In this document: positions 8,560 through 17,213 of the stretch, piece after piece
Layout of the letters: the number at the start of each line of letters is the position of its first letter
How positions within the stretch are numbered: position 1 is the first letter of the stretch
NCBI RefSeq assembly: GCF_902464545.1
Contig: NZ_CABQJR010000019.1
Span: 1-44,163 of the forward strand
DNA length: 44,163 nucleotides
From: an uncultured Senegalimassilia sp.
GTDB taxonomy: Bacteria > Actinomycetota > Coriobacteriia > Coriobacteriales > Eggerthellaceae
Direction of reading: 5' to 3'
Position numbers and translations under genes: made by a program
The notes under the pieces: model-generated
Database searches by the model: none
What the model was told of the DNA's origin: nothing
What the model saw: the letters and a program-made list of their open reading frames with translations, nothing else

Positions 8560-11358
8560 TTACGCGGGCTCGCCGAAGCTGCGTAGCACACCCATGAGCG
8601 CGTCGTCGGGACGATGGCGCAGGCGCGTGGCGAGCAGGCTGCGGGCCACGTTGGCAAGGCCGGCATCGCAGGCGGCGGACAGGGCCGCATCGATGACGTC
8701 GAGCGTCTCGGACGCGGGTGCGCAAGGGATGCCCTCGGCGGCAAGGGCCGCCTCCACACCGCCTGCCGGCGGGATGGATGCGCCGGTCTCGGCCACCAGC
8801 TCGCGCAGCTCGGCCGTGGCCTGCATGGCGATGGACGGCGATGCCTCGACCGCCTTCAGATAGCACGCCACGCCCGCGTCGGCGCTGCCGCGCTTCCACA
8901 TCACGTATCCCAGCTGGTAGTACATGAGCGCGATGTCGGTGGGCTGCAGGGAGACGCGAAGGCCCGCGCGCAGCGCGTCGAAGGCGCGGCCCATATCGCC
9001 TTGCAGCATATAGGCGCGCCCGAGCACCCGGTAGCCCATGGCGCACGACGGGCCCATGGCCACGGCGGCGCGGCCGTAGCGCAGCGCCTCGTCGGCGCGC
9101 TCGAACGAACGCTCCAGCAAGTGCGTGACCTCCAGATGGCACAGGTAGAACGAGTCGGGCACCACGCGCACGCGCTTGCCGGCGTCGGCAGCGGCATCGG
9201 GAACCGCGACGCTTTCGGATGCCGGATCGACTGCAGGCCCCTGACCAGAGTCGACGGGATTGCCATCAATCGGTACCATCTGTGTTGCACGGGAAACGTT
9301 GTACAGCACCCTGGCGCTGTAGCTGTCGAACGCGCGGTACACCTCCTGGGAGCCATCGGCGAAACCGTCGAGCAGCTGGGCCTCGGCAATGGCGCCGGTG
9401 AGCGCCTCCACGGCGGCTGCGGGATCGGTCTCGGCAAGAGAATGCGCGCGGCCGAGCGCTACCAAGCAGCGGTCATCGCCCAAGAAGCGCCCCACCACCG
9501 CGTTCTGGTCGGCGGCGTCGATGGATCCCTCGGCAAGCGCGGCCATCAGGCGCGTGCAGGCGGATACGGCACGCTCGTCCTTCGCTTCGAGCGCGGCGGA
9601 CTGCACGCGGCGCACGGCGGCGATGGCCTCGGTGGCGCTTTGCGCTTCCACAAGCGAATCCGCCAGGCCCTCGGCCATGCGGCGATACGCCGTGTCGTAT
9701 TCGATATCGAGATCGCGCTCGCACTTCGCGCCCAGGGGTCCTTGCGCCCACGCCGGAAGCTCACCCGCTTGGTCATCGGCGCTCCACGACTCGAACACGG
9801 GGTGCATGACGCGCTGGCGCGGCACCTGGGCGTCGGCAACGTCATAACGCGCTCCCGCGGCATCAAGCAGTTCGCGAGGCTCGCCCGCGATAGCCTGTTT
9901 GAAACCGCCGCGCTCGGCATGCAGCGCACGATCCAGATCGACCTCGAACAGCGCCGTTTCCCGGGCATCACGCGGCTGTTCCGATGCGGCGGGCGCGCCC
10001 AGCACGGCGGGAACAGCCTGCTTGGGTCCTGCGGCAGGCGCATCCTGCGAAGCCTGAGGGTCGGGCAGCGGGAACGCCATCAGCTTCACCTGGGCAATGC
10101 CCGGCTCGGTGGCGAAAGCGTGGTCGACGAGCAGCAGGCCGACGCGCATGACGTAGGGAAGCGCGGCCCCCTCTTCGCCGCCCGCAGCGCCCGGCACCAT
10201 GCCCTCCGGCGGCATAGTCAGGCAAAACGCCGCCTGACCGGCGCCGATATCACCCGCCAGCTCCACATCCACGCGCACGGGAAGGCGCAGCTGCTCGATG
10301 GCCAGCGCCAAACGGCAGCGCGTGCCCCATTCGCCGCCCTCATGCCCGGACGGGGCGCCCTCGGGCATGCCGCCCGCCAGGTCCTGTTCGCCCACCGCAA
10401 CGAACAGCTGCGCATCGGCTTGACGGCACTCGTCAAGCCCCGCGGCATCGGCGCGATCGCCCATGCGCTCGCACAGCAGGATGAAGCGGTTGAGCGCCGC
10501 CTCTATCCCCCACAGCTCCTGGTCGGAGATGTCGGCATCCTCCAGGTTGCGGACCAGATAGGCCAGGTGCGCGTACTTCGTGGAACGCACCAGGCGCACG
10601 GCCTCGTCGGAGACGCCGCGCTCGTGGATGGCGAACAGCCCGGCCTGCTCAAGGTGCTCCAGCAGAAGCTTGACGGCACCGGGGGCGTCAAGCTGGGGGT
10701 CCGCCATCGCACGCTGGACCTGGCCCGCAAGCTCGCGCAGCGCCTCGAAGGGCTTTTCGGGCCCCAAAGCGTCGAACACGCCCATGACGCCGCGGCTAGG
10801 GACGGCCGGCGCGCCCATGGCCGGCCGGAAGCACAGCGCAAAGTACGCGCGGGCCATGAACTCCTTGTAGGTCATGGCCTTGCGTTCGTCGAAGCGATAC
10901 CACGTGTCCGATACCTTATATAGATCGGCCGTTCCCTTGTAGGCCGCCACGCATCGCGCCACGTCGCCCTCGCCGTCATGCACATACACGTACCCGGCGG
11001 TTTTCACGGCATCCTGCGCCAAGTCGGAGAATCGGGCGATTTCCATGTCGGGAGTGCGCGCCGGCGGAGCAACCTGCGGCTCGTCGCAGGCGAACACGCG
11101 CCCGTACCTGTCCAGGTACGCCACGATGCGCATGGCCTGGTCGCTGGGGGAATCGCCCTCCAGATGCACCAGGTACATGCCGCCGCTTTTCGGCTTCGGC
11201 CGCATCACGCGGCCGCCCACGACGCCGAACGCCCCGGAAAAAACCGTGCCATCGGCGAGCGCGGGCACGGCATCGCGCAGAACCTTGCAACGCGCGCCCA
11301 ACAGCTTCTCGTGCGGCTCAAGCCGCCACAAGCCTTCTTTTCCCGCAACCTTTTGCAC
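8560..11358 (-). CDS. Large TPR-containing protein of unknown function
   Basis: A 932-aa soluble protein with no signal peptide or membrane segment. I do not recognise the N-terminal 650 residues; these include aromatic-rich motifs (DTWYRFDERKAMTYKEFMAR, residues ~150-170) and Ala-rich helical stretches. The last ~230 residues hold TPR-like helices: ALRYGRAAVAMGPSCAMGYR, VLGRAYMLQGDMGRAFDALR, YYQLGYVMWKRGSADAGVAC. I choose the GTG at 11358: AAAGGA lies nine bases upstream, while the upstream in-frame TTG at 11376 overlaps that Shine-Dalgarno. It stands alone, so context gives no function; TPR suggests protein-protein contacts (inference). Possibly a Coriobacteriia-restricted family. Confidence 0.8.
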   Translation of the reverse strand: MQKVAGKEGLWRLEPHEKLLGARCKVLRDAVPALADGTVFSGAFGVVGGRVMRPKPKSGGMYLVHLEGDSPSDQAMRIVAYLDRYGRVFACDEPQVAPPARTPDMEIARFSDLAQDAVKTAGYVYVHDGEGDVARCVAAYKGTADLYKVSDTWYRFDERKAMTYKEFMARAYFALCFRPAMGAPAVPSRGVMGVFDALGPEKPFEALRELAGQVQRAMADPQLDAPGAVKLLLEHLEQAGLFAIHERGVSDEAVRLVRSTKYAHLAYLVRNLEDADISDQELWGIEAALNRFILLCERMGDRADAAGLDECRQADAQLFVAVGEQDLAGGMPEGAPSGHEGGEWGTRCRLALAIEQLRLPVRVDVELAGDIGAGQAAFCLTMPPEGMVPGAAGGEEGAALPYVMRVGLLLVDHAFATEPGIAQVKLMAFPLPDPQASQDAPAAGPKQAVPAVLGAPAASEQPRDARETALFEVDLDRALHAERGGFKQAIAGEPRELLDAAGARYDVADAQVPRQRVMHPVFESWSADDQAGELPAWAQGPLGAKCERDLDIEYDTAYRRMAEGLADSLVEAQSATEAIAAVRRVQSAALEAKDERAVSACTRLMAALAEGSIDAADQNAVVGRFLGDDRCLVALGRAHSLAETDPAAAVEALTGAIAEAQLLDGFADGSQEVYRAFDSYSARVLYNVSRATQMVPIDGNPVDSGQGPAVDPASESVAVPDAAADAGKRVRVVPDSFYLCHLEVTHLLERSFERADEALRYGRAAVAMGPSCAMGYRVLGRAYMLQGDMGRAFDALRAGLRVSLQPTDIALMYYQLGYVMWKRGSADAGVACYLKAVEASPSIAMQATAELRELVAETGASIPPAGGVEAALAAEGIPCAPASETLDVIDAALSAACDAGLANVARSLLATRLRHRPDDALMGVLRSFGEPA

Positions 11359-11521
11359 GCTGAACCATCCTTTCAAATGCTGGCGAATAGCTTACCAGAG
11401 TATGGGAGAAGCCGCCGACCTGCTGGCCGACGGCTTCCCGCCATCGATGGATGCGTTATAGCAAAAAGGGCTTCTGAACCGGACGCTTAACGCTACGTCC
11501 CCGAAGAGTCTATAGCGAAAC

Positions 11522-11555
11522 GAAAACGCCGCCTGCCTTTACGGCAAGCGGCGTT
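11522..11555 (-). terminator. Terminator after the HIT gene
   Basis: Stem AACGCCGC-C-TGCC (11525-11537) with GGCA-A-GCGGCGTT (11543-11555), one mismatch; on the minus strand it is followed by TTTTCG. It lies 37 bases after the HIT stop. Confidence 0.75.
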
Positions 11556-11591
11556 CTGCGATCGAAGCCTATTGCGCTGCGGTTGCGGGCG

Positions 11592-11957
11592 CTAGCCCTG
11601 CACGCGCTGGGAGTTCTCGAACGTGAAGCGACCCATCTTCACGCCACCCAGGATGTGGATGTGGAAGTGCTTGACCGTTGCAGCGGAGTCGGGGCCGGTG
11701 TTCATGACCGTGCGGAAGCCGGACTCGCGCACGCCCTTGAGCTCGGCGACCTTCGGCACCACGGAAAGCATATGGCCGAGCACCTCGGCCGGGATGCCGT
11801 CGCACAGGTCGTCGTAGTGCTTCTTCGGGACAAGCAGGGTATGCACGGGAGCCTCGGGCTCGATGTCGTCGAACGCGAAGCAGATATCGTCCTCGTACAC
11901 CTTGTTCGTGGGGATCTCCCCGGAGATGAGTTTGCAGAACAGGCAGTCATCGGCCAT
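11592..11957 (-). CDS. HIT family purine nucleoside phosphoramidase (HinT-like)
   Basis: A 121-aa histidine-triad hydrolase acting on AMP-linked substrates such as AMP-lysine or AMP-N phosphoramidates; cytosolic dimer. The N-terminal CLFCKLISGEIPTNKVYED is characteristic, with C-x2-C at residues 5 and 8 (a possible zinc site with later His). The catalytic triad motif is HFHIHILGG (residues ~97-105, HxHxHxx). The length is standard. The ATG at 11957 has AAAGGAAC upstream. Monocistronic, with its own terminator, downstream of leuB on the same strand. Confidence 0.94.
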   Translation of the reverse strand: MADDCLFCKLISGEIPTNKVYEDDICFAFDDIEPEAPVHTLLVPKKHYDDLCDGIPAEVLGHMLSVVPKVAELKGVRESGFRTVMNTGPDSAATVKHFHIHILGGVKMGRFTFENSQRVQG

Positions 11958-12082
11958 TTGAGGTTCCTTTCGTCGAAGGGGTGCGGCGGCGCGGCGCCGA
12001 TCCGCACGAACAGTTTACCGCACGGGGCCGCACCGCGACCCCGTGATCCTGTTGCAGCGGGAACTCCCCCGCCGGTCGGTGC

Positions 12083-13192
12083 TTACAGATGTGCGACCAC
12101 CAGATCGCCCATGCCGGCGCAACCGACCACCTTGTCGGCGGGCGTCGCGGCATCCTTCAGGTCGCCCGTGCGCCAGCCCTCGTCGAGCACCTCGGTGACC
12201 GCGCGGCGGATGTCGTCGGCCGCCTCGTTCATACCGAAGCTGTAACGCAGCATCATCTCGACGGACAGGATCTGCGCCAGCGGGTTGGCGATGCCCTTGC
12301 CGGCGATATCCGGGGCGCTGCCGTGGCTGGGCTCGTACAGCGCCGTGGAGTCGCCCAGGCTTGCGGATGCCAACATGCCAAGGGAGCCGGTGATCTGAGC
12401 GGCCTCATCGGAGAGGATGTCGCCGAACATATTCTCGGTGACCACTACGTCGAAGTCGGCAGGACGGTTGATCAGCTGCATGGCAGTGTTGTCCACCAGC
12501 AGGTCCTCGATCTGCACGTCGGGGTACTCCTGCTCGCCGATGCGGTGCACGATCTCGCGCCACATGCGGCTGGTCTCGAGCACGTTGGCCTTATCGACGC
12601 TGGTCACCTTGCCGCGGCGCTTGCGAGCCGCCTCGAACGCCTGGCGGGCGATGCGCTCCACCTCGTATTCGCGGTACTCGAGCGTATCGTAGGCGCGCTG
12701 GCCCTTGGCGCCGTCGGTGCCGGCACCTTCCTCGTCGTAGAAGCGCTCGCGCTTGCCGAAGTACAGGCCACCGGTGAGCTCGCGCACGATCATGAGGTCG
12801 ACGCCCTCGATGACCTCGGGTTTAAGCGTGGAAGCGCCTGCGAGCGCATCGAAGATCTGCACGGGGCGCAGGTTGGTGTACAGGCCCAGTCCCTTGCGGA
12901 TGCCCAGAAGACCCGCCTCGGGACGCGGTGCGCCCGGGTCGGTGGTATCCCATTTCGGCCCGCCCACAGCGGCAAGCAGCACGGCATCGGCGGCTTTCGC
13001 GGCTTCGAGCGTTGCGGCCGGCAGCGGATCGCCCTCCGCGTCGATGGCGGCGCCGCCGATAAGCGACTCCTTGCAATCGAAGCGCGTGTCGTACTTCGCG
13101 CCGACGGCGTTGAGGACCTTCACGCCCTCCGCGATGATCTCAGGGCCGATGCCATCGCCCGGCAGCAGGCAGATGTCGTATTGCTTCGTCAT
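12083..13192 (-). CDS. leuB: 3-isopropylmalate dehydrogenase
   Basis: A 369-aa NAD-dependent decarboxylating dehydrogenase, the third step of leucine biosynthesis. It opens YDICLLPGDGIGPEIIAEGV, carries the substrate loop with LMIVRELTGGLYFGKR (residues ~135-150, the E-[LF]-TGG-[IL]-YFG motif of LeuB), the metal site around VVTENMFGDILSDEAAQITG and the NAD-binding GSAPDIAGKGIANP. The ATG at 13192 has AGAGG eight bases upstream; the in-frame TTG six codons earlier overlaps that site and is unlikely. leuCD lies 2 kb further upstream beyond an oppositely oriented gene, so leuB is a separate transcription unit. A GC hairpin at 12021-12045 may end its transcript. Confidence 0.96.
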   Translation of the reverse strand: MTKQYDICLLPGDGIGPEIIAEGVKVLNAVGAKYDTRFDCKESLIGGAAIDAEGDPLPAATLEAAKAADAVLLAAVGGPKWDTTDPGAPRPEAGLLGIRKGLGLYTNLRPVQIFDALAGASTLKPEVIEGVDLMIVRELTGGLYFGKRERFYDEEGAGTDGAKGQRAYDTLEYREYEVERIARQAFEAARKRRGKVTSVDKANVLETSRMWREIVHRIGEQEYPDVQIEDLLVDNTAMQLINRPADFDVVVTENMFGDILSDEAAQITGSLGMLASASLGDSTALYEPSHGSAPDIAGKGIANPLAQILSVEMMLRYSFGMNEAADDIRRAVTEVLDEGWRTGDLKDAATPADKVVGCAGMGDLVVAHL

Positions 13193-13401
13193 GATGCGAG
13201 CCTCTTTCAAAAAGTGATTCGGTTACGTTCACATAGTAACGCAGTAGGGCTTCCAAACAGCCTATTCCCGTGGGAAATATGGATATGTCCACGCAGGACG
13301 ATGCGCGCTTTGGCGACGAAGCGGCGGCGCCGTCATCCGGGCGTTTTCGCGAAATGGGCCGCTCCATTGCCGGAGGTGCTGCTTTTTGGGCCGCGCGGGG
13401 C

Positions 13402-13431
13402 TTGCCGCAGGCACGGCGGCTCAGGCATACT
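13402..13431 (+). promoter_or_regulatory. Candidate promoter of the zinc-ribbon gene
   Basis: TTGCCG (13402-13407) and CATACT (13426-13431) with an 18-base spacer, 37 bases before the start codon. Each matches four of six consensus bases. On the other side of the same intergenic region GTTAC-N9-GTAAC (13222-13240) sits in the leuB leader. Confidence 0.4.
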
Positions 13432-13467
13432 CGCAAGCAACAGCCCCTACGCCCAAGGAGGCCTTAT

Positions 13468-14805
13468 ATGGAAGGGTTCTTCGCCATCAAGTGCCGCAAC
13501 TGCGGCGGCCCCATGTACTCCCACCAGCAAACCCGCAGCTTCGATTGCGCCTATTGCGGGGCGAGCACGCCCTGGACCGAGGGCGGACCGGAGCCGGCAC
13601 CTGCCATGGGCATCCGCCATACGCCGCTTCAGGTGGTCGACGGCCTGCTGAAGCTGACGCACGTCTCGCAGCTCGAGCCCGCGCAGGATTCCGACTGGTA
13701 CTACTACAAGCCCTACTGGCGCAACATGTCGCTGCTCGAGCGACTGCTATGGGAAGACCCCGCAACCGCCGACGAGTTCCAAAACGCCGAGCACGTGAGC
13801 GTCCCCTGCCCGTTTTGCGGGGCGGCCTTCGAGGGCAAATCCACCCAAAGCGTGTTCGAGTGCCCCTCGTGCGGCAACAAGATCGGCGTCGCCGACCTGC
13901 TCAAACCCGGCACGTTCAGCAAGCGGCTTTCCATGGGAACGGGAGCGGAATACATCCCTGAGCAGGCCCTTCCCTGCCGCATCTCCGCCCAGCAGGCGCG
14001 CGCGAACGCCCTTGCGCTTGTACACCAGCACCCCGAGGCCTTCGCCGGGCACGACGCGGATAAGGCCATCGGAGAGCAGATGGCGCTCACGTACGTGCCC
14101 GTGGAGCTTGCCGACCTGCGTATGATGGCGTCCTTCCCCGGCAAGATGCCGGGGAAGGAATCGCAGGTGTACTTCGAGGTGCTCGATTGGGCATGGCCGA
14201 AGACCTATTTCGTCGACATACCGCTCATGGGCCTGCTCGAACCGTGGGACTTCTCGACGGTGGCCCCGTTCGACCCCGCCATGCAGGAAGGCGATTTCCG
14301 CGTCATAGCCGTCGAAGGCCTGCTGAAGAAGAGCGCCGTCATCGACAAGCTAACGTATTCGCTGGCGGGAAACGATGCCGAGAAGGCGTTCGGCTACGGC
14401 AAGAAGAGCATGCGTCAATGGGCCCGCAGCGTGCGCAAACACGCATCGGGGTTGATGCTCGTGCCCGTCTATTACGTCGATCGTCCCGCCTCGGACGGGC
14501 GCGATGGCGAGCAGGTACGCATAGCCGTGAACGGGCAGACGGGCCGCGCCGCAGCCGTGGTGTTCAGCGAGAAAAAGGAAATCCACGTGCAGGCGCCGCT
14601 CAACCCCGGCCTTTATCTGTCCGCCGAGAGCACCGTGCATGCAACGCCCATCGAAGTGAAGTACGCGAAATCGCCGTTTTTGTACAAGATCGTCCGCATC
14701 GGCGGCAACGGGGGCGCCGTCCAAACGGCAACGGCCGGCGAAGGCACGTGCCGGGAAGAGAAACCGCGCCGTAAAGGCCTGCTCAGCAGGATGTTCGGGG
14801 AGTAG
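13468..14805 (+). CDS. Protein with two zinc ribbons, function unknown
   Basis: A 445-aa protein. The ATG at 13468 has a textbook AAGGAGG upstream. Two Cys4 zinc ribbons are visible: CRNCGG...CAYCGA at residues ~9-30, and CPFCGAAFEG...CPSCGNKIG at ~112-138. The remainder (VPVELADLRMMASFPGKMPG; EKAFGYGKKSMRQWARSVRK) is a mixed alpha/beta region I do not recognise; no membrane segment is seen. It resembles the bacterial proteins annotated as TFIIB-type zinc ribbon-containing. It lies on the opposite strand between leuB and leuCD, so it splits the leucine genes; no functional link is implied. The AGGATGTT C-terminus is basic (KPRRKGLLSRMFGE). Confidence 0.85.
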   Translation: MEGFFAIKCRNCGGPMYSHQQTRSFDCAYCGASTPWTEGGPEPAPAMGIRHTPLQVVDGLLKLTHVSQLEPAQDSDWYYYKPYWRNMSLLERLLWEDPATADEFQNAEHVSVPCPFCGAAFEGKSTQSVFECPSCGNKIGVADLLKPGTFSKRLSMGTGAEYIPEQALPCRISAQQARANALALVHQHPEAFAGHDADKAIGEQMALTYVPVELADLRMMASFPGKMPGKESQVYFEVLDWAWPKTYFVDIPLMGLLEPWDFSTVAPFDPAMQEGDFRVIAVEGLLKKSAVIDKLTYSLAGNDAEKAFGYGKKSMRQWARSVRKHASGLMLVPVYYVDRPASDGRDGEQVRIAVNGQTGRAAAVVFSEKKEIHVQAPLNPGLYLSAESTVHATPIEVKYAKSPFLYKIVRIGGNGGAVQTATAGEGTCREEKPRRKGLLSRMFGE

Positions 14806-14837
14806 ACGCGTCCCGCCGCACATCCCTGAACCGCAAA

Positions 14838-14863
14838 TGAACAGGGGACGGAGGTGCGTTCAC
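14838..14863 (+). repeat. Extragenic repeat, copy 3 (one-base variant)
   Basis: Same unit as at 6809 with core GGGGACGGAGGTG followed by CGTTCAC instead of TGTTCAC. A partial end (GCGTTCACGTG) occurs at 14928. It stands 32 bases after the zinc-ribbon gene. Confidence 0.8.
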
Positions 14864-14989
14864 GGTTGGTGAACTGGGGGCGCAGGCGCATTCGCAGCCA
14901 AAAGCAGGTGCGAACCGGGGTAGAAGCGCGTTCACGTGTGCAAACAGAGAACGCGGACGCGTCCAGGGAGCATTGCCTGCCCTGAAAGC

Positions 14990-15024
14990 AAGAGGGCGGC
15001 TTGCCATGCGCAAGCCGCCCTCTT
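14990..15024. terminator. Perfect 15-bp hairpin between convergent genes
   Basis: AAGAGGGCGGCTTGC (14990-15004) pairs perfectly with 15010-15024 around the loop CATGC. It lies between the convergent zinc-ribbon gene and leuD and probably acts as a bidirectional terminator, although the following sequence (CTCAGTTTG) is not a strong T-run. Confidence 0.55.
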
Positions 15025-15071
15025 CTCAGTTTGCGGTTGGTACCCCACTCCCCCCTCGGAGGGGGGGGACG

Positions 15072-15155
15072 GTGAACAGGGGACGGAGGTGTGTTCACGA
15101 GCTTCCTTCTGCATCGTGAAAGCCAACCGTGAACACACCTCCGTCCCCTGTTCAC
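15072..15155. repeat. Inverted pair of extragenic repeats, copies 4 and 5
   Basis: 27-base units at 15072-15098 and, inverted, at 15129-15155 with a perfect 27-base match and a 30-base spacer. The pair lies 20 bases past the leuD stop. A run of C and G (CCCCCCTCGGAGGGGGGG, 15050-15068) sits just beside it. Confidence 0.85.
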
Positions 15156-15174
15156 GAGTCGGCACCGCTAAAAG

Positions 15175-15672
15175 CTATTCGATGCCGAGCACCTTGCGGG
15201 TGCGGTTGATCAGGCCGCCTTCCTCGATGATCTCGCGGATGAACGGCGGGAACGGCTGGGCCTTGAACGTTTCGCCGGTGGTGGTGTTGGTGATGACGCC
15301 CGCATCGGCATCGACGTCCACGACATCGCCCTGCTTGATGGCGTCGACGGCCTCGGGGCATTCCATGATGGCCAGACCGGTGTTGATGGAGTTGCGGTAG
15401 AAGATGCGCGCGAAGGACTTGGCGATGACCACGTCCACGCCTGCGGCCTTGATGGCGATGGGCGCATGTTCGCGCGAAGATCCGCAGCCGAAGTTCTCGT
15501 CGGCCACGATGATGTCGCCTTTCTGCACCTTCTTCACGAAGTCCTTGTCCAGATCCTCCAGGCAGTGCGCTGCCAGCCACTCGGGGTCGGAGGAGTTGAG
15601 GTAACGGGCCGGGATGATGACGTCGGTGTCGATGTCGCGGCCGTAACGATGCGCGGTACCCTTGAAATGCAT
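15175..15672 (-). CDS. leuD: 3-isopropylmalate dehydratase small subunit
   Basis: A 165-aa swivel-domain subunit that forms isopropylmalate isomerase with LeuC, converting 2- to 3-isopropylmalate. It opens HRYGRDIDTDVIIPARYL and contains the substrate loop NFGCGSSREHAPIAIKAAG (residues ~60-78), then FARIFYRNSINTGL. At ~165 aa it is the short form paired with the LeuC2/HacA-type large subunit. The ATG at 15672 has AAGGAA upstream. It follows leuC by 22 bases on the same strand, so they are one operon. Confidence 0.96.
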   Translation of the reverse strand: MHFKGTAHRYGRDIDTDVIIPARYLNSSDPEWLAAHCLEDLDKDFVKKVQKGDIIVADENFGCGSSREHAPIAIKAAGVDVVIAKSFARIFYRNSINTGLAIMECPEAVDAIKQGDVVDVDADAGVITNTTTGETFKAQPFPPFIREIIEEGGLINRTRKVLGIE

Positions 15673-15694
15673 GATCGGTTCCTTCCCTTATCCG

Positions 15695-16966
15695 TTATTC
15701 CGCAATATCCTCGGGCAGGCCGATGTGGCCGAGCACGGCGCTGGCCGCGGCAACCGCCGGGCTTGCCAGGTAGACCTCGGACGTGGGGTCGCCCATGCGG
15801 CCGACGAAGTTGCGGTTCGAGGTGGACACGCAGCGCTCGCCGGCGGCCAAGATGCCCATGTAGCCGCCCAAGCACGGGCCGCACGTGGGCGTGGAAACGG
15901 CGCAATTGGCATCGAGGAACACGTCCATCAAGCCCTCGGCGATGCACTGCTTGTACACGGCCTGCGTTGCCGGGATGACGATGCAGCGCACGTCGGGGTG
16001 CACCTTGCGGCCGCGCAGCACATCGGCGGCCTGACGCATATCCTCCAAACGGCCGTTGGTGCAGCTGCCGATGACGGCCTGGTCGATCTTCACGTCGCGG
16101 GATTCCGCCGCCGGGCGCGTGTTGGACGGCAGGTGCGGCCATGCAACGGTAGCTGGGATGTCGGCGGCGTCGATCTCGTACACGTGGGCGTACACGGCGT
16201 CGGGGTCGGAATGATATTCGGTATAGGGGCACTCGGTGCGGCCGTCCATGTAGGCGCGCGTGATGTCGTCGACCTCGATAAGGCCCGCCTTGCCGCCGGC
16301 CTCGATGGCCATGTTGGAGATGGAAAGGCGCTGGTCCATGGACATGCTGCGGATGGCGCTGCCCGTGAACTCCATGGCCTTGTACAGCGCGCCGTCAACG
16401 CCGATCATGCCGATGATGTACAGGATGACGTCCTTGCCGGTGACGCCGGGGGCAAGCTGGCCGTCGATCTTGAACAGCAGGCTTTCGGGCACCTTGAACC
16501 ACGCCTTGCCCGTGGCATAGCCCACGGCGGCGTCGGTGGAGCCCACGCCGGTGGAGAACGCGCCGAGGGCGCCATAGGTACAGGTATGGGAATCGGCGCC
16601 GATGATCAGATCGCCCGCGCCCACGACGCCCTGCTCGGGCAGCAGCGCGTGCTCGACGCCCATGCAGCCGACCTCGTAGTAATGCGTGATGCCCTGTTCA
16701 CGGGCGAAATCGCGCACCTGCTTGGCCTGCTCGGCGCTTTTGATGTCCTTGTTCGGAACGTAATGGTCGGGAACCAGGGCGATCTTGGTGGGGTCGAACA
16801 CCTTCTCCACGCCGATCTGCTTGAAATTCTTGATGGCGATAGGCGACGTGATGTCGTTGGAAAGCACCAGGTCGAGATTGCACTCGATCAACTGCCCCGG
16901 CTCGACCTCGTCAAGCCCCGCATGGGCGGCCAAGATCTTCTCGGCCATAGTCATGGGACGTGCCAT
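15695..16966 (-). CDS. leuC: 3-isopropylmalate dehydratase large subunit
   Basis: A 423-aa aconitase-family subunit carrying a [4Fe-4S] cluster. I start it at the ATG at 16966, with AAGGAG six bases upstream; the frame stays open much further but without family similarity. It begins MARPMTMAEKILAAHAGLDE and contains VPDHYVPNKD, DSHTCTYGALGAFSTGVGST and the cluster cysteines in VIGSCTNGRLEDMRQAAD (Cys near 300) and CGPCLGGYMG (two Cys near 360). The length fits the short LeuC type (~420 aa) rather than the 466-aa enterobacterial one. Transcribed with leuD. Confidence 0.96.
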   Translation of the reverse strand: MARPMTMAEKILAAHAGLDEVEPGQLIECNLDLVLSNDITSPIAIKNFKQIGVEKVFDPTKIALVPDHYVPNKDIKSAEQAKQVRDFAREQGITHYYEVGCMGVEHALLPEQGVVGAGDLIIGADSHTCTYGALGAFSTGVGSTDAAVGYATGKAWFKVPESLLFKIDGQLAPGVTGKDVILYIIGMIGVDGALYKAMEFTGSAIRSMSMDQRLSISNMAIEAGGKAGLIEVDDITRAYMDGRTECPYTEYHSDPDAVYAHVYEIDAADIPATVAWPHLPSNTRPAAESRDVKIDQAVIGSCTNGRLEDMRQAADVLRGRKVHPDVRCIVIPATQAVYKQCIAEGLMDVFLDANCAVSTPTCGPCLGGYMGILAAGERCVSTSNRNFVGRMGDPTSEVYLASPAVAAASAVLGHIGLPEDIAE

Positions 16967-17028
16967 GTTCGCTCCTTCGATTTGCAGCCTCGTTTGCCCG
17001 CATACCGGGCGTTTTGAAAAACTGGCTG

Positions 17029-17037
17029 ATTGTACCA
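17029..17037 (-). promoter_or_regulatory. Candidate extended -10 promoter of leuCD
   Basis: TGGTACAAT (TG-N-TACAAT) on the minus strand, 63 bases before leuC. The upstream hairpin at 17059-17081 separates it from the preceding gene. No -35 consensus is seen, as expected for an extended -10. Confidence 0.5.
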
Positions 17038-17054
17038 CCGGCGATTCCCGAAAA

Positions 17055-17085
17055 TATGGAAGAGCCCCGATGGGGCTCTTCTTCG
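17055..17085 (-). terminator. Terminator upstream of leuCD
   Basis: Perfect 10-bp stem GAAGAGCCCC/GGGGCTCTTC with loop GAT (17059-17081). The minus side continues CATATTTT and the plus side TTCG, so it most likely ends transcripts of the gene at 17214-17720. Confidence 0.6.
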
Positions 17086-17213
17086 TAACATATTGTTTAC
17101 GTTTGCTAACGCGAAGGGCGTGTCCGGCTGCTGAAGCTAGACCCGGCAAGGGCCCGAACACGGCCGTCCGAGATACCGTGCGTCGCGGACGGCCATCGCC
17201 GCGAAGCTCAACG

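Noticed and set aside
14838..15155. Possible CRISPR array from repeated ~26-bp units
   Set aside because: The copies are in both orientations with irregular spacing and recur 8 kb away; no array and no cas genes.
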